From Sphingobacterium sp. (GTDB lineage Bacteria; Bacteroidota; Bacteroidia; Sphingobacteriales; Sphingobacteriaceae), in contig JAIRVH010000028.1 of assembly GCA_031253985.1 (NCBI GenBank), positions 16,560-80,559 of the forward strand: a stretch of DNA of 64,000 nucleotides, written 5' to 3'. Positions 45,625 through 54,813 of the stretch are shown here, piece after piece. Position 1 is the stretch's first letter; every line of letters starts with the position of its first letter. The notes beneath the pieces are model-generated. The model was not told the origin of the DNA. It ran no database searches and saw nothing but the letters and a program-made list of their open reading frames with translations. Made by a program: the position numbers and the translations under genes.

Positions 45625-47469
45625 ATGATGAAGAAAACCCTATTTTTTGCCAGTTTGATGATGGCAGCACAATTGAACTTTGCTCAGGATTGGAAACCCG
45701 CAGGGTCACATATATTAACCCCTTGGGGCGAGAAAGTAACGGCACAAAAGCCACATCCTGAATATCCAAGACCACAATTAACCAGAACCAATAACTGGCA
45801 GAATTTAAATGGACTCTGGAAATATGCGGTCACTCCAGTAGGCACGAAAGAGATTCCTCGTCAATGGGACGGAAATATCCTTGTTCCTTTTGCTATTGAA
45901 TCGGCATTGTCTGGTGTTGGTAAAGAGGTGGGGAAAGATAAAGCCTTATGGTATAATAATACCATAACATTGGACAAGTCTGTCAATAAAAATAAAGTCC
46001 TGTTGCATTTTGGCGCGGTAGATTGGCAATGTGATGTTTATATAAATAACCAATTGGTCGGAAGACATGAGGGGGGCTTTGACCCTTTTTCAATGGATGT
46101 GACAAGCTTTTTAAAGAAGGGTGCAAAACAGGAAATTGCCATCCGCGTATGGGATCCCACGGATGATGGGCCTCAACCAAGAGGCAAGCAAGTGAATAAA
46201 CCCAATGGTATCTGGTACACACCAGTCACAGGAATCTGGCAGACTGTGTGGCTGGAAACCGTTCCGCAATCTTATATCGTTAAAACCAAACAAACACCGC
46301 GATTGGATGAAGGGATCTTAGCATTCCAGGCGACTGTCGAAGGAAGCCAAACCGGCGATGAAATAAAGGTCCGAGCATTGGATGGAGGGAAAGTTGTGAA
46401 AGAACAGGTAGGGCAGCCCAATGAATCTTTTGATCTTTCAGTACCTAATTTGCAGCCATGGTCACCAAGCAACCCTAAACTTTATGACTTAGAAATCCAG
46501 TTAATTCGTAAGGGCAAGATTGTTGATCAAGCAAAGAGCTATTTTGCGATGCGGAAAATAGCGATGCAAAAAGACGAAAATGGTATTCAACGGTTGATGC
46601 TGAATAATCATTTTAGCTTCCAATATGGCCCATTGGATCAAGGCTGGTGGCCGGATGGACTACATACAGCCCCAACGGATGAGGCTTTGAAATTTGATGT
46701 TATCAAAACAAAGGAAATGGGATTCAATATGATCCGCAAGCATATCAAAGTAGAGCCGGCGCGTTGGTACCGTTACTGTGACAGTATAGGTATGCTCGTG
46801 TGGCAAGATATGCCTAGTGGTGACCTCGGCGGAAACCATTGGGATATGCAGCCAGGAAAAATTTCAGGTGGCAATCGGGATAAACAACGTTCCCAGGAAT
46901 CTGAGGGTTACTACCGAAAAGAGTGGAAAACCATTATGGAGGTATTGCACAACTATCCAAGTATTGTCATCTGGGTGCCGTTTAATGAGGCTTGGGGGCA
47001 ATTTAAAACGAAGGAAATTACGGAATGGACGATGGCTAATGACCCTTCAAGACTGGTCAATAGTGCCAGTGGTGGTAACTTCATGGAAACAGGGCATATT
47101 TTGGATATCCACAATTACCCAGATGCAGCCATGCCTGATCCAAATTTGTTTGGTGCCAAACAAGTGCTTGCATTGGGTGAATTTGGAGGTTTAGGATTGC
47201 CGATAGATGGACATTCCTGGCAACAAAAAGATAATTGGGGCTACCAAAGTTTTAAAAATAAAACCGAGTTGTTAGAACGATACAAACGCTTGATTCATGA
47301 TTTGACGCGTCTGATTCCGATGGGATTGTCTGCCGCTGTTTATACACAGACAACAGACGTGGAAGTGGAAACAAATGGTTTGATGACTTATGACCGCAAA
47401 GTTGTTAAAATGCCTGAAGCAGAGTTGAAATCAGCCCATCAGACACTTTATAGTGCACCTACCAAATAA
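45625..47469 (+). CDS. GH2-family glycoside hydrolase (beta-galactosidase-like)
   Basis: 614 aa. Signal peptide (1-20); sugar-binding domain (about 35-205: LTRTNNWQNLNGLWKYAV, VDWQCDVYINNQLVGRHEGGFDPF), Ig-like domain (210-310) and TIM barrel. The acid/base Glu455 lies in VPFNEAWG and the nucleophile Glu519 in LGEFGG. GH2 covers beta-galactosidases, beta-mannosidases, glucuronidases and arabinosidases. Its exact activity is open. Shorter than LacZ and lacking the small C-terminal domain, as in many Bacteroidota PUL enzymes. Confidence 0.85.
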   Translation: MMKKTLFFASLMMAAQLNFAQDWKPAGSHILTPWGEKVTAQKPHPEYPRPQLTRTNNWQNLNGLWKYAVTPVGTKEIPRQWDGNILVPFAIESALSGVGKEVGKDKALWYNNTITLDKSVNKNKVLLHFGAVDWQCDVYINNQLVGRHEGGFDPFSMDVTSFLKKGAKQEIAIRVWDPTDDGPQPRGKQVNKPNGIWYTPVTGIWQTVWLETVPQSYIVKTKQTPRLDEGILAFQATVEGSQTGDEIKVRALDGGKVVKEQVGQPNESFDLSVPNLQPWSPSNPKLYDLEIQLIRKGKIVDQAKSYFAMRKIAMQKDENGIQRLMLNNHFSFQYGPLDQGWWPDGLHTAPTDEALKFDVIKTKEMGFNMIRKHIKVEPARWYRYCDSIGMLVWQDMPSGDLGGNHWDMQPGKISGGNRDKQRSQESEGYYRKEWKTIMEVLHNYPSIVIWVPFNEAWGQFKTKEITEWTMANDPSRLVNSASGGNFMETGHILDIHNYPDAAMPDPNLFGAKQVLALGEFGGLGLPIDGHSWQQKDNWGYQSFKNKTELLERYKRLIHDLTRLIPMGLSAAVYTQTTDVEVETNGLMTYDRKVVKMPEAELKSAHQTLYSAPTK

Positions 47470-47482
47470 TTGATATCTAGAT

Positions 47483-47504
47483 GGCCGCAACTCCGTTTGC
47501 GGCC
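47483..47504 (+). terminator. Internal hairpin between GH2 and glutaminase-like genes
   Basis: GGCCGCAA (47483-47490) and TTGCGGCC (47497-47504) form a perfect GC-rich 8-bp stem followed by TCAATTTTAT. It may reduce transcription into the last two PUL genes rather than end it. Confidence 0.5.
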
Positions 47505-47560
47505 TCAATTTTATAGGTAGAAACGTGCTTTTCAACCTAAACCTATTTTATATTAAACCA

Positions 47561-50035
47561 ATGAAATTAAGATTACTAGTTGCAACGGCTATTTTATGTC
47601 AATCTGTAGCATCGTTCGCACAAAAACAGCTTCCTAAAAATGACCTTCGGGCGCCTGCCTATCCTTTAGTAACAATAGATCCCAATACGAGTGCTTGGTC
47701 CTATAGCAACGAATTGAATGCTGATGTTGTCCGCCATTGGACAGGAAAGTCTTTTCCTTTATTAGGTGTCCTCAAAGTTGATGGGAAATCCTATCGCTTT
47801 TTAGGTAAAGAAGAAGCTGAGCTCTTGCCTTTGGCACGGATGGGCGAACATGCGGCTTGGAGGGGAAGTTACGTTGTCAGCGAACCCGCCTCCGACTGGA
47901 TGAAGCTTTCATACGATGCACAGCAATGGAAAACTGGCGCCGCTCCTTTCGGTACCAAGGACAAAGAACCCAATGTGGAGACTGATTGGCAGGAACCTAA
48001 AATTTGGATTAGAAGAGAAGTTGAACTGAGTGAGGATCTTACAGGTAAATCCGTGTATATAGAATTTACACATGACGATGATGCTATTTTGTACGTCAAC
48101 GGCATTGAAGTTGTTAATACAGGTAATTCGACGGGTAAAAATAGTCGGGTCAAGCTGCCGGAACATGTCGTAAAGACATTGAAGAAAGGAAAAAATATAC
48201 TCGCGGGTTATTGCTATAATAGGGTAGCGAATGGATATTTTGATTTTGGACTCTTTACAGAAAAAGAAGGTAGTATTCAATTTGACAATGGAGCAAAACA
48301 GATTTCCGCCAATGTTCAGTCGACGCAGACACATTATACTTTAGATTGCGGTCCAGTCAATCTAAAGATTACTTTTATGGCGCCGATGTTCATGGACAAA
48401 TTGGACTTAATGACACGGCCTGTAAATTATCTTTCGTATGAAATCCAGGTGAAGGATGGCAAAAAACATCAGGTGCAGCTTTATTTGGAAGCTGCACCAA
48501 ATTGGGCTTTGAATTCTCCGCTACAGGACGCTGTGAGCAGCTCATTCCGCAGCGGAAACTTGCAGTTTGTAAAGACAGGAAGTAAAAGTCAACAGATTCT
48601 CGGTAAAAAGGGGGATGATTTACGAATTGATTGGGGATATTTTTATATGGCCGGTACCGCTGCGAAAACGAAATCTATTGTCGGGAACAGTCTGGAATTA
48701 CGCAGTAAATTTCTAAAAAACGAACATATCTCACCTTCAAAAGAAGGCAAGCAGCTGGCCTTGATACAAACATTCGATGTCTCGTCAATCTACAGAGATA
48801 AAATTCTGCTAGGTTATGATGACCTGTATGCCATCCAATATTTTGGACAAAATTTACGGCCTTATTGGAATACTAGTGGAAATAGTACAATTGAGAAGCA
48901 ATTTGAACTGGCCGACAAAGAGTATGCTGCTCTCAAAAAGGCTGCTGATAAATTTGATGCCGAATTATGGGGTACAGCTCTGCGCAACGGAGGTGGGGAC
49001 TATGCCGCACTATGTGCCTTGGCGTATAGACAGGCAATCGCTGCCCATAAACTTGTCAAGGCACCCAATGGTGATCTGCTTTTACTGTCCAAAGAAAATG
49101 ACAGCAATGGGTCAATAGGAACGGTTGATGTCACCTATCCTTCAGCTCCGATTTTCCTATACTATAATCCAGAATTGGCAAAAGCGCTCATGAACGCTAT
49201 TTTTTATTACAGTGAAAGCAATAAGTGGACAAAGCCATTTGCTGCACATGATGTTGGGACCTACCCTTTGGCGAATGGCCAAACCTATGGTGGCGATATG
49301 CCTGTGGAAGAATCGGGAAATATGCTGATATTAACTTATGCTTTAGCGAAGGTCGAAGGAAATGCGGCTTATGCCAAAAAACATTGGAAAGTGCTGTCTA
49401 CCTGGGTAGATTATCTCGTGGACAAAGGTCTTGACCCCGAAAATCAGTTGTGTACAGATGATTTTGCAGGCCATTTTGCGCATAATGCGAATTTATCGAT
49501 TAAAGCTATTTTGGGTATTGCTTCTTATGGTTATCTGGCCGAAATGCTCGGTGATGCGTCTATAGCAAAAAAGTATCTGACGGAAGCGAAAGCGATGGCT
49601 AAGAAATGGGAGAATATGGCCAAAGATGGGGATCACTATAAGTTGACTTTTGATAAAAGTGGAACCTGGAGTCAAAAGTATAATATGGTCTGGGATAAAT
49701 TGCTTAAGATGGATATTTTCGACCCTGCCATCCGTGAAACTGAAATTAAATACTATCTCGGCAAACAAAATAAATACGGACTTCCCTTGGACAATCGTCA
49801 GCCTTATACCAAAACCGATTGGATTATTTGGACGGCGACAATGGCAGGTGATAAACCTACATTTGAAGAATTTGTAAAACCAGTATATCGTTTTATGAAT
49901 GAAACAACAGACCGTGTTCCGATGTCCGACTGGACGTATACAGACCGTCCTAAAAGAGCTGGATTTAAAGCAAGATCTGTTGTTGGCGGGTATTTTATCA
50001 AAATGTTGGAAGAGAAATTAGGAAAGGGGAAATAG
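47561..50035 (+). CDS. Glutaminase-A-like protein (DUF4965/DUF5127 family), secreted
   Basis: 824 aa when started at MKLRLLVATAILC (47561), which gives a clean signal peptide; the frame open from 47525 adds 12 residues. Architecture: N-terminal DUF4964-like beta domain (LRAPAYPLVTIDPNTSAWS), DUF5127 (about 85-300) and a C-terminal (alpha/alpha)6 barrel DUF4965/DUF1793 (SYPSAPIFLYYNPELAKALMNAI-type, LCTDDFAGHFAHNANLSIKAI). Fungal GtaA relatives are annotated as glutaminases, but Bacteroidota copies in PULs are probably glycan-active. That is an inference from fold and context. Confidence 0.8.
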   Translation: MKLRLLVATAILCQSVASFAQKQLPKNDLRAPAYPLVTIDPNTSAWSYSNELNADVVRHWTGKSFPLLGVLKVDGKSYRFLGKEEAELLPLARMGEHAAWRGSYVVSEPASDWMKLSYDAQQWKTGAAPFGTKDKEPNVETDWQEPKIWIRREVELSEDLTGKSVYIEFTHDDDAILYVNGIEVVNTGNSTGKNSRVKLPEHVVKTLKKGKNILAGYCYNRVANGYFDFGLFTEKEGSIQFDNGAKQISANVQSTQTHYTLDCGPVNLKITFMAPMFMDKLDLMTRPVNYLSYEIQVKDGKKHQVQLYLEAAPNWALNSPLQDAVSSSFRSGNLQFVKTGSKSQQILGKKGDDLRIDWGYFYMAGTAAKTKSIVGNSLELRSKFLKNEHISPSKEGKQLALIQTFDVSSIYRDKILLGYDDLYAIQYFGQNLRPYWNTSGNSTIEKQFELADKEYAALKKAADKFDAELWGTALRNGGGDYAALCALAYRQAIAAHKLVKAPNGDLLLLSKENDSNGSIGTVDVTYPSAPIFLYYNPELAKALMNAIFYYSESNKWTKPFAAHDVGTYPLANGQTYGGDMPVEESGNMLILTYALAKVEGNAAYAKKHWKVLSTWVDYLVDKGLDPENQLCTDDFAGHFAHNANLSIKAILGIASYGYLAEMLGDASIAKKYLTEAKAMAKKWENMAKDGDHYKLTFDKSGTWSQKYNMVWDKLLKMDIFDPAIRETEIKYYLGKQNKYGLPLDNRQPYTKTDWIIWTATMAGDKPTFEEFVKPVYRFMNETTDRVPMSDWTYTDRPKRAGFKARSVVGGYFIKMLEEKLGKGK

Positions 50036-51139
50036 ATGTTGAATTCAAAGTTTTTAAACTATTGGATCGGGGCACTAGGTGTACTGAATCTGATGAGCTC
50101 CTGTGGAAGCTCTTCAGGTTCAGTTAAGCAACCTGGCCAGACGACAAATGCAATGGCTCATAAGGTTCAGCACAAGACCTATATCAATCCGGTTTTTGAG
50201 CCTATACTTGCTGACCCTACAGTCCTTCGAGACCCCCAGAGCAAAATGTTTTATGCGTATGGAACAGCCGACAATTGGGGGGACGGAAAAGGGCAACGTC
50301 TCGTATCCATTCTACAATCGGCTGATCTTGCTCATTGGACCTGGATTGGCACGGCTTTCAGCTCAAAACCCAGCTGGAAAGCCGAAGGTGGAATCTGGGC
50401 ACCCGATGTGGTACAACTCAATGGGAAATACATGCTGTATTATGCCTATTCGACATGGGGAGATCCTAATCCGGGGATAGGAGTTGCTCTTGCAGATAGA
50501 CCGGAAGGACCCTTTTCGGATCAAGGTAAACTTTTTGATAGCAAGCAGATCAACGTGCCAAATTCAATTGATCCTTACTTTTTTACGGAGAATGGACAAA
50601 ACTACCTGTTCTGGGGGAGTTTTAGCGATGCAGATACGCAGGGCACTTATGGTGTGGAATTGGATAAGAATGGAACCGCGGTACTTGATTTAAATCAAAA
50701 ATTTAAAGTTGCTGCAGGTGATTTTGAGGCTGTTGTTATTCATAAGCGGAAAGGATATTACTACTTTATCGGATCCAAAGGATCTTGTTGCGAAGGAGAG
50801 AAAAGCAGCTATCATGTCCTTGTTGGCCGCTCTCGCTATCTGAAAGGGCCCTATATTGATCAAGAGGGCCGCAATCTTACACAGCGGGGGAGCGGAACGT
50901 TGTTGTTAAAGGGAAATGATAAATTTGTAGGGACGGGTCATACTTCGCGCATTATAACAGATGACAAGGGAAATGATTGGATACTCTATCATGCTATGGA
51001 TCCAAAGCATCCTCGTGTTTCCAGTGGCGGTAACCGTCGTATGTTGCTTTTAGATCAGGTTGTCTGGGACAAAGGCTGGCCTGTCATTGATGGGGCAAGT
51101 AGCAGTGTTGAAGAAAAACCAGCGCCAAAATTTTACTAA
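50036..51139 (+). CDS. GH43-family arabinan-active glycoside hydrolase, lipoprotein
   Basis: 367 aa, starting directly after the TAG of the previous gene. Signal peptide with lipobox LMSSC (Cys23). Five-bladed propeller with the GH43 catalytic triad: Asp60 (ILADPTVL, base), Asp179 (NSIDPYFF, pKa modulator) and Glu231 (DFEAVVI, acid). Family members are arabinanases, arabinofuranosidases and xylosidases. Together with the GH127-type enzyme this points to an arabinose-containing glycan. Last gene of the PUL. Confidence 0.9.
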   Translation: MLNSKFLNYWIGALGVLNLMSSCGSSSGSVKQPGQTTNAMAHKVQHKTYINPVFEPILADPTVLRDPQSKMFYAYGTADNWGDGKGQRLVSILQSADLAHWTWIGTAFSSKPSWKAEGGIWAPDVVQLNGKYMLYYAYSTWGDPNPGIGVALADRPEGPFSDQGKLFDSKQINVPNSIDPYFFTENGQNYLFWGSFSDADTQGTYGVELDKNGTAVLDLNQKFKVAAGDFEAVVIHKRKGYYYFIGSKGSCCEGEKSSYHVLVGRSRYLKGPYIDQEGRNLTQRGSGTLLLKGNDKFVGTGHTSRIITDDKGNDWILYHAMDPKHPRVSSGGNRRMLLLDQVVWDKGWPVIDGASSSVEEKPAPKFY

Positions 51140-51341
51140 AAACTGTCAATTTCTATCAGCGGATGATCCACCTTTATCGGGTAGGATTTCCGCTGTCTAT
51201 ACAACATATAATACAGTAAACGAGAAACCTCTTGGGCGCCTTGGGTGATATCCGCGGGCTGGCCAGCTATTATCGATCTTCCTGTCTTATTTCATCTTTA
51301 AATAGCTAGATGAACCGATTCGGAAATATTTGGGACCGAAA

Positions 51342-52283
51342 CTAAGCTAAATGGGTATGTAGCCAGCTGCTGATAAACTGGAATACTTCTATTTTGCTGT
51401 CTTCATTTAGAATTTCATGGCGCATCCCCGGATATAATTTAACCGTAACATCTTCTTGTCCTTGGCTGCGGAGCTGATTGGCACTTTTTTCAACTCCGAT
51501 GCCAAAATCTCCAATTGGATCATCCTGTCCACTGATAAATGCTATCGGGAGTGTTTTTGGGATATGCCCTGTAGCCGTGGGATCTGTCGCCTGTAACGAA
51601 AGATCCAGTACCGTATGAAACCCATTATTGGTAAACAAACCTCCACAGAGTGGATCTTCCAAAAAGGCAATACGATTTGTCTTATTAACGCTTAGCCAAT
51701 TGCTGTTACTTTGGTTCGGTTCGCTTTTAAAACGGGCATTGTTGCGCTGGTCAAAAATGCGATTGATCAATTTACTCCTTTTTTTGGGTGCAACAGTATT
51801 TAGAAGAGCAAGTAAAATGCGAAAAGCGGAGGAACCCTTTTGACGCTGTCCGGTACCGACAATTATGGCTCCCTTAAATTGGCCCCCAATTTTTTGTAAA
51901 ACGCAACGTGTAACAAAGGAACCCATGGAATGCCCTAAAATAAATTGCTGCGCTTGTGGATAAGCTTCACGTAGAAAATTACTCATCGCAATTGCGTCAT
52001 CGACGAGTTGTTCTTTCGCCTTTTCCTTTTGGAAGTAACCCAAAAGATCAGGATGTGAAGCGGTCTTTCCATGCCCCAATTGATCATAAGTTAAAACTGC
52101 GAATTGCTGTGTCGTCAAATAATTCGCCAATTCCTGATACCGACCGCTATGCTCTTGCATGCCATGGACGATGAGGATCGTTGCCAATACCGGATTTTCC
52201 GTAGGCTCATAGAGACTATAAAAAATCTTATGCTTACTTTTTTCAGTATTGATCGGGTAAAAATCTGACGATACCTTATTCAT
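51342..52283 (-). CDS. Alpha/beta hydrolase, monoacylglycerol-lipase-like
   Basis: 313 aa, no signal peptide. The serine-hydrolase nucleophile elbow GHSMG is in QQFILGHSMGSFVTR, with the catalytic Asp in SGQDDPIGDFG and His in GMRHEIL near the C terminus. The oxyanion-hole region is LIVHGMQEHSGRYQELANYL, typical of Hydrolase_4/lysophospholipase. Likely substrates are monoglycerides or lysolipids. It is convergent with GH43 and not linked to neighbours. Confidence 0.9.
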   Translation of the reverse strand: MNKVSSDFYPINTEKSKHKIFYSLYEPTENPVLATILIVHGMQEHSGRYQELANYLTTQQFAVLTYDQLGHGKTASHPDLLGYFQKEKAKEQLVDDAIAMSNFLREAYPQAQQFILGHSMGSFVTRCVLQKIGGQFKGAIIVGTGQRQKGSSAFRILLALLNTVAPKKRSKLINRIFDQRNNARFKSEPNQSNSNWLSVNKTNRIAFLEDPLCGGLFTNNGFHTVLDLSLQATDPTATGHIPKTLPIAFISGQDDPIGDFGIGVEKSANQLRSQGQEDVTVKLYPGMRHEILNEDSKIEVFQFISSWLHTHLA

Positions 52284-52700
52284 GATGCGTGTTTATATAG
52301 ATAGAAAACTAAGACAAATTTATGGTATTTACAAGTTCAATAATCTTTATCGCGTTCAAGAACAGTACCGTAATTGCTTAATCGAAGAACAAAAAAATAG
52401 CGCTATTAATTTTTGTGGTTTGGGAATATTTTTTAGATTTGCATTAATTTAGAATTAATTTAAATAAAGTAGTTGATCTATTTTGAGCATAGGCTTACCT
52501 GAATGAAGATTTTGCATCGTAAATCAACTTCAGACGGCTTCAATGTCCCTAAAATATACGCATATATACTTGTATTCTGATGAGATCAACCCAATGTATT
52601 CGAATCCTGTTTATTGAATGGCAGTAGCCATTTGAGCTGAATAATTAGGATGGGAATTAAAGGTATGATTGCTTCATCATCTTAAAAGACAAATAAAAGG
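52284..52700. other. 417-bp gap with probable promoter of the ankyrin gene
   Basis: No coding frame. A -7 element TAGATTTG at 52434-52441 has TTTG 18 bp upstream (52412-52415); this would leave a leader of about 250 nt. An ATTAATT/AATTAAT palindrome lies directly downstream (around 52443-52460). A TTCGAATCC stretch near 52590 is not part of a tRNA. Nothing else was recognised. Confidence 0.4.
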
Positions 52701-54206
52701 ATGAAAAAGACACTTTTAGCAGCTTTATTATTAGCCGCATCTTACGCACAGGCGCAGACAAATTCGTTAATGAATGGCGAGTTTTGGAAAGGCAAACCTA
52801 CATTGACAATTGTTAAAGAAGAAATCAGCAAAGGAAATAGCCCTTCTCAGCCTAATGCGGCATCCTTTGATCCGGTTACTATGGCTATATTAAACGGTGC
52901 CCCGACTGACGTTGTTAAGTTTATGATCGAACAGGAAGGGAATAGCGTCACGAAGAAGACACACCACAGCCGCAGTTATTTGCATTGGGCAGCATCCAGT
53001 GGAAATGCAGAGCTAGTCGATTATTTGATTGCAAAAGGATCAGATGTAAACTACCAGGATAGCCATGGCTATCCAATTGTCGCTTATGCAGCTTCTAGTG
53101 GGAATACAAATACTGCCGTATATGATGCATTGTTTAAAGCTGGTGTGAATCCCAAGCAGAAATATGAAGGTGGTGCCACGCTAATGATGCTTGCTGCTTC
53201 TGCGGACAATGATTTGGTATTAACGGATTATTTTATTAAAAAAGGGTTATCCATTCAAGATAAAGATGAATCTGGTCGTACGGTGGCAGATTATGCGGCT
53301 AAACTTGGAAATACTGCGCTTATCGAAAAATTCATTGCCCGTGGTGTAAAACCGACAAACAATGCGTTGTTTTTTGCGACCCAAGGCTCAAGACAGGCAT
53401 CTAATGGTTTGCCTGTTTACACCTATTTGGTTGAAAAATTCAAATTAGATCCCAAAGCAGTAAACAAGGAAGGCGCTACGGTACTACATTCTTTAGTTCG
53501 CAGACCAGATATGTCCGTAATCAACTATTTTTTAGATAAGGGAGTAGATGTGGCAAAAGCGGATAACGAGGGGAATACAGCTCTTATGGTGGCAGCCAAT
53601 GGTAAAGATGTTAAATTGGTCGAATTGCTGCTTGCCAAAGCGAAAAATGTAAATGCGGTCAATGAAAAAGGCGAATCAGCATTGACGAAAGCGATCGCAA
53701 ATGGTTCTCCTGAAATTGCAGCGATTTTAATTAAAAACGGAGCTGATATCAAACTATTGGATAAAGATGGAAATAACTTAGCCTTCTACTGGTTTAATTC
53801 TTACAAAGAATTGCCACAGGGGGGGAGACCGGGCGGACAGGCAGCTGTTGCTCCAGGAGATGAATTTAAAGAAAAATTGACGATTCTTAAGGCGAGCGGA
53901 CTAGATGTTGTTACTCCACAGAAAAACGGTAGTACATTGTATCATTTGGCTGTCGCCAAAGAAAATGTCAAGTTGATCCAAACAGCAAATGAACTTGGCG
54001 TAGATATCAATACACAGGATAAAGAAGGCGCTACAGCATTACATAAAGCAGCCCTCATAGCAAAAGATGATTCTTTATTAAAGACATTGGTCGCTCTTGG
54101 TGCAAAAAAAGAATTGAAAACTGAATTCGATGAGACAGCTTACGACTTGGCTAAAGAGAACGATTTCTTGTCTAAATCGAATGTACAGCTTGATTTCTTG
54201 AAATAG
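52701..54206 (+). CDS. Secreted ankyrin-repeat protein
   Basis: 501 aa. Signal peptide (1-19, ends AQAQ). About ten ankyrin repeats span residues 50-495, the best ones showing the GxTxLHxAAxxGNxxxVxxLLxxGA pattern ([51 protein letters not shown]). An unusual Gly/Pro-rich insert (about residues 372-385) separates two blocks. It is a protein-interaction scaffold in the periplasm. The next three genes form a flavin redox cluster, so it may organise or protect those proteins; this is inference. Confidence 0.9.
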   Translation: MKKTLLAALLLAASYAQAQTNSLMNGEFWKGKPTLTIVKEEISKGNSPSQPNAASFDPVTMAILNGAPTDVVKFMIEQEGNSVTKKTHHSRSYLHWAASSGNAELVDYLIAKGSDVNYQDSHGYPIVAYAASSGNTNTAVYDALFKAGVNPKQKYEGGATLMMLAASADNDLVLTDYFIKKGLSIQDKDESGRTVADYAAKLGNTALIEKFIARGVKPTNNALFFATQGSRQASNGLPVYTYLVEKFKLDPKAVNKEGATVLHSLVRRPDMSVINYFLDKGVDVAKADNEGNTALMVAANGKDVKLVELLLAKAKNVNAVNEKGESALTKAIANGSPEIAAILIKNGADIKLLDKDGNNLAFYWFNSYKELPQGGRPGGQAAVAPGDEFKEKLTILKASGLDVVTPQKNGSTLYHLAVAKENVKLIQTANELGVDINTQDKEGATALHKAALIAKDDSLLKTLVALGAKKELKTEFDETAYDLAKENDFLSKSNVQLDFLK

Positions 54207-54313
54207 AGAGATCGTATGTTCCATCAATCGGATGACGGAATATCTTAATAAATATTACAATATTAGGTAACGCTGAAGATAGCGCGAATACCATAAATTA
54301 GATACAATTGAAG

Positions 54314-54799
54314 ATGAACAACATTTTTAAAACAACGATAGCCACTCTTTTATTTTCCATGGTAGCCCTAAGCTCTTTTGCGCAGGCGGCTAAATATAAG
54401 TGCATGATCCAAATGAATGCCTACGAAGGTGAAAAAGCCTATGTCGTGATTTCCCTGATTAACCCTAGCGGGGCATACGATAAGACACTAGCCGTATTGG
54501 GATCCGATAAACAATGGTATAATACGCTCAAGGAATGGTATAAATTTCAAAATAAAACCAAGGAAAAACTTAATGCCGTGACCGGTGCCTCAGTTGGGGG
54601 CGGTGACCGTGCCATGCGTACCTTGGATATTGATGAGACAAAGTTTAACAAAGGGTATAAACTTCGCTTTGAATCAGCGGTGGAGGAACAAAAATACCAC
54701 ACTGCAGACCTTGAGATCCCTTTGACAAAAGAGGCTGTTACTGAGAAAGCAAATGGCAAAGGGTATATCAAGCTCGTCAAATTAAGTAAAGTACAATAA
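54314..54799 (+). CDS. DUF2271 periplasmic protein with flavinylation-like motif
   Basis: 161 aa from MNNIFKTT (54314); the frame also opens at TTG 54308. Signal peptide (1-24). DUF2271 domain follows. The segment LNAVTGASVGG (86-96) resembles the Dxx[ST]GA[ST] sites to which ApbE attaches FMN through the Thr; here the candidate is Thr90. The next genes encode a PepSY flavoprotein reductase and ApbE, which fits a covalently flavinylated electron carrier. The covalent flavin is an inference. Confidence 0.8.
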   Translation: MNNIFKTTIATLLFSMVALSSFAQAAKYKCMIQMNAYEGEKAYVVISLINPSGAYDKTLAVLGSDKQWYNTLKEWYKFQNKTKEKLNAVTGASVGGGDRAMRTLDIDETKFNKGYKLRFESAVEEQKYHTADLEIPLTKEAVTEKANGKGYIKLVKLSKVQ

Positions 54800-54813
54800 G
54801 AAAAGGGATAGAA

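Noticed and set aside
52585..52605. TTCGAATCC resembling a tRNA T-loop
   Set aside because: No acceptor stem, anticodon arm or neighbouring stems fit a tRNA cloverleaf.
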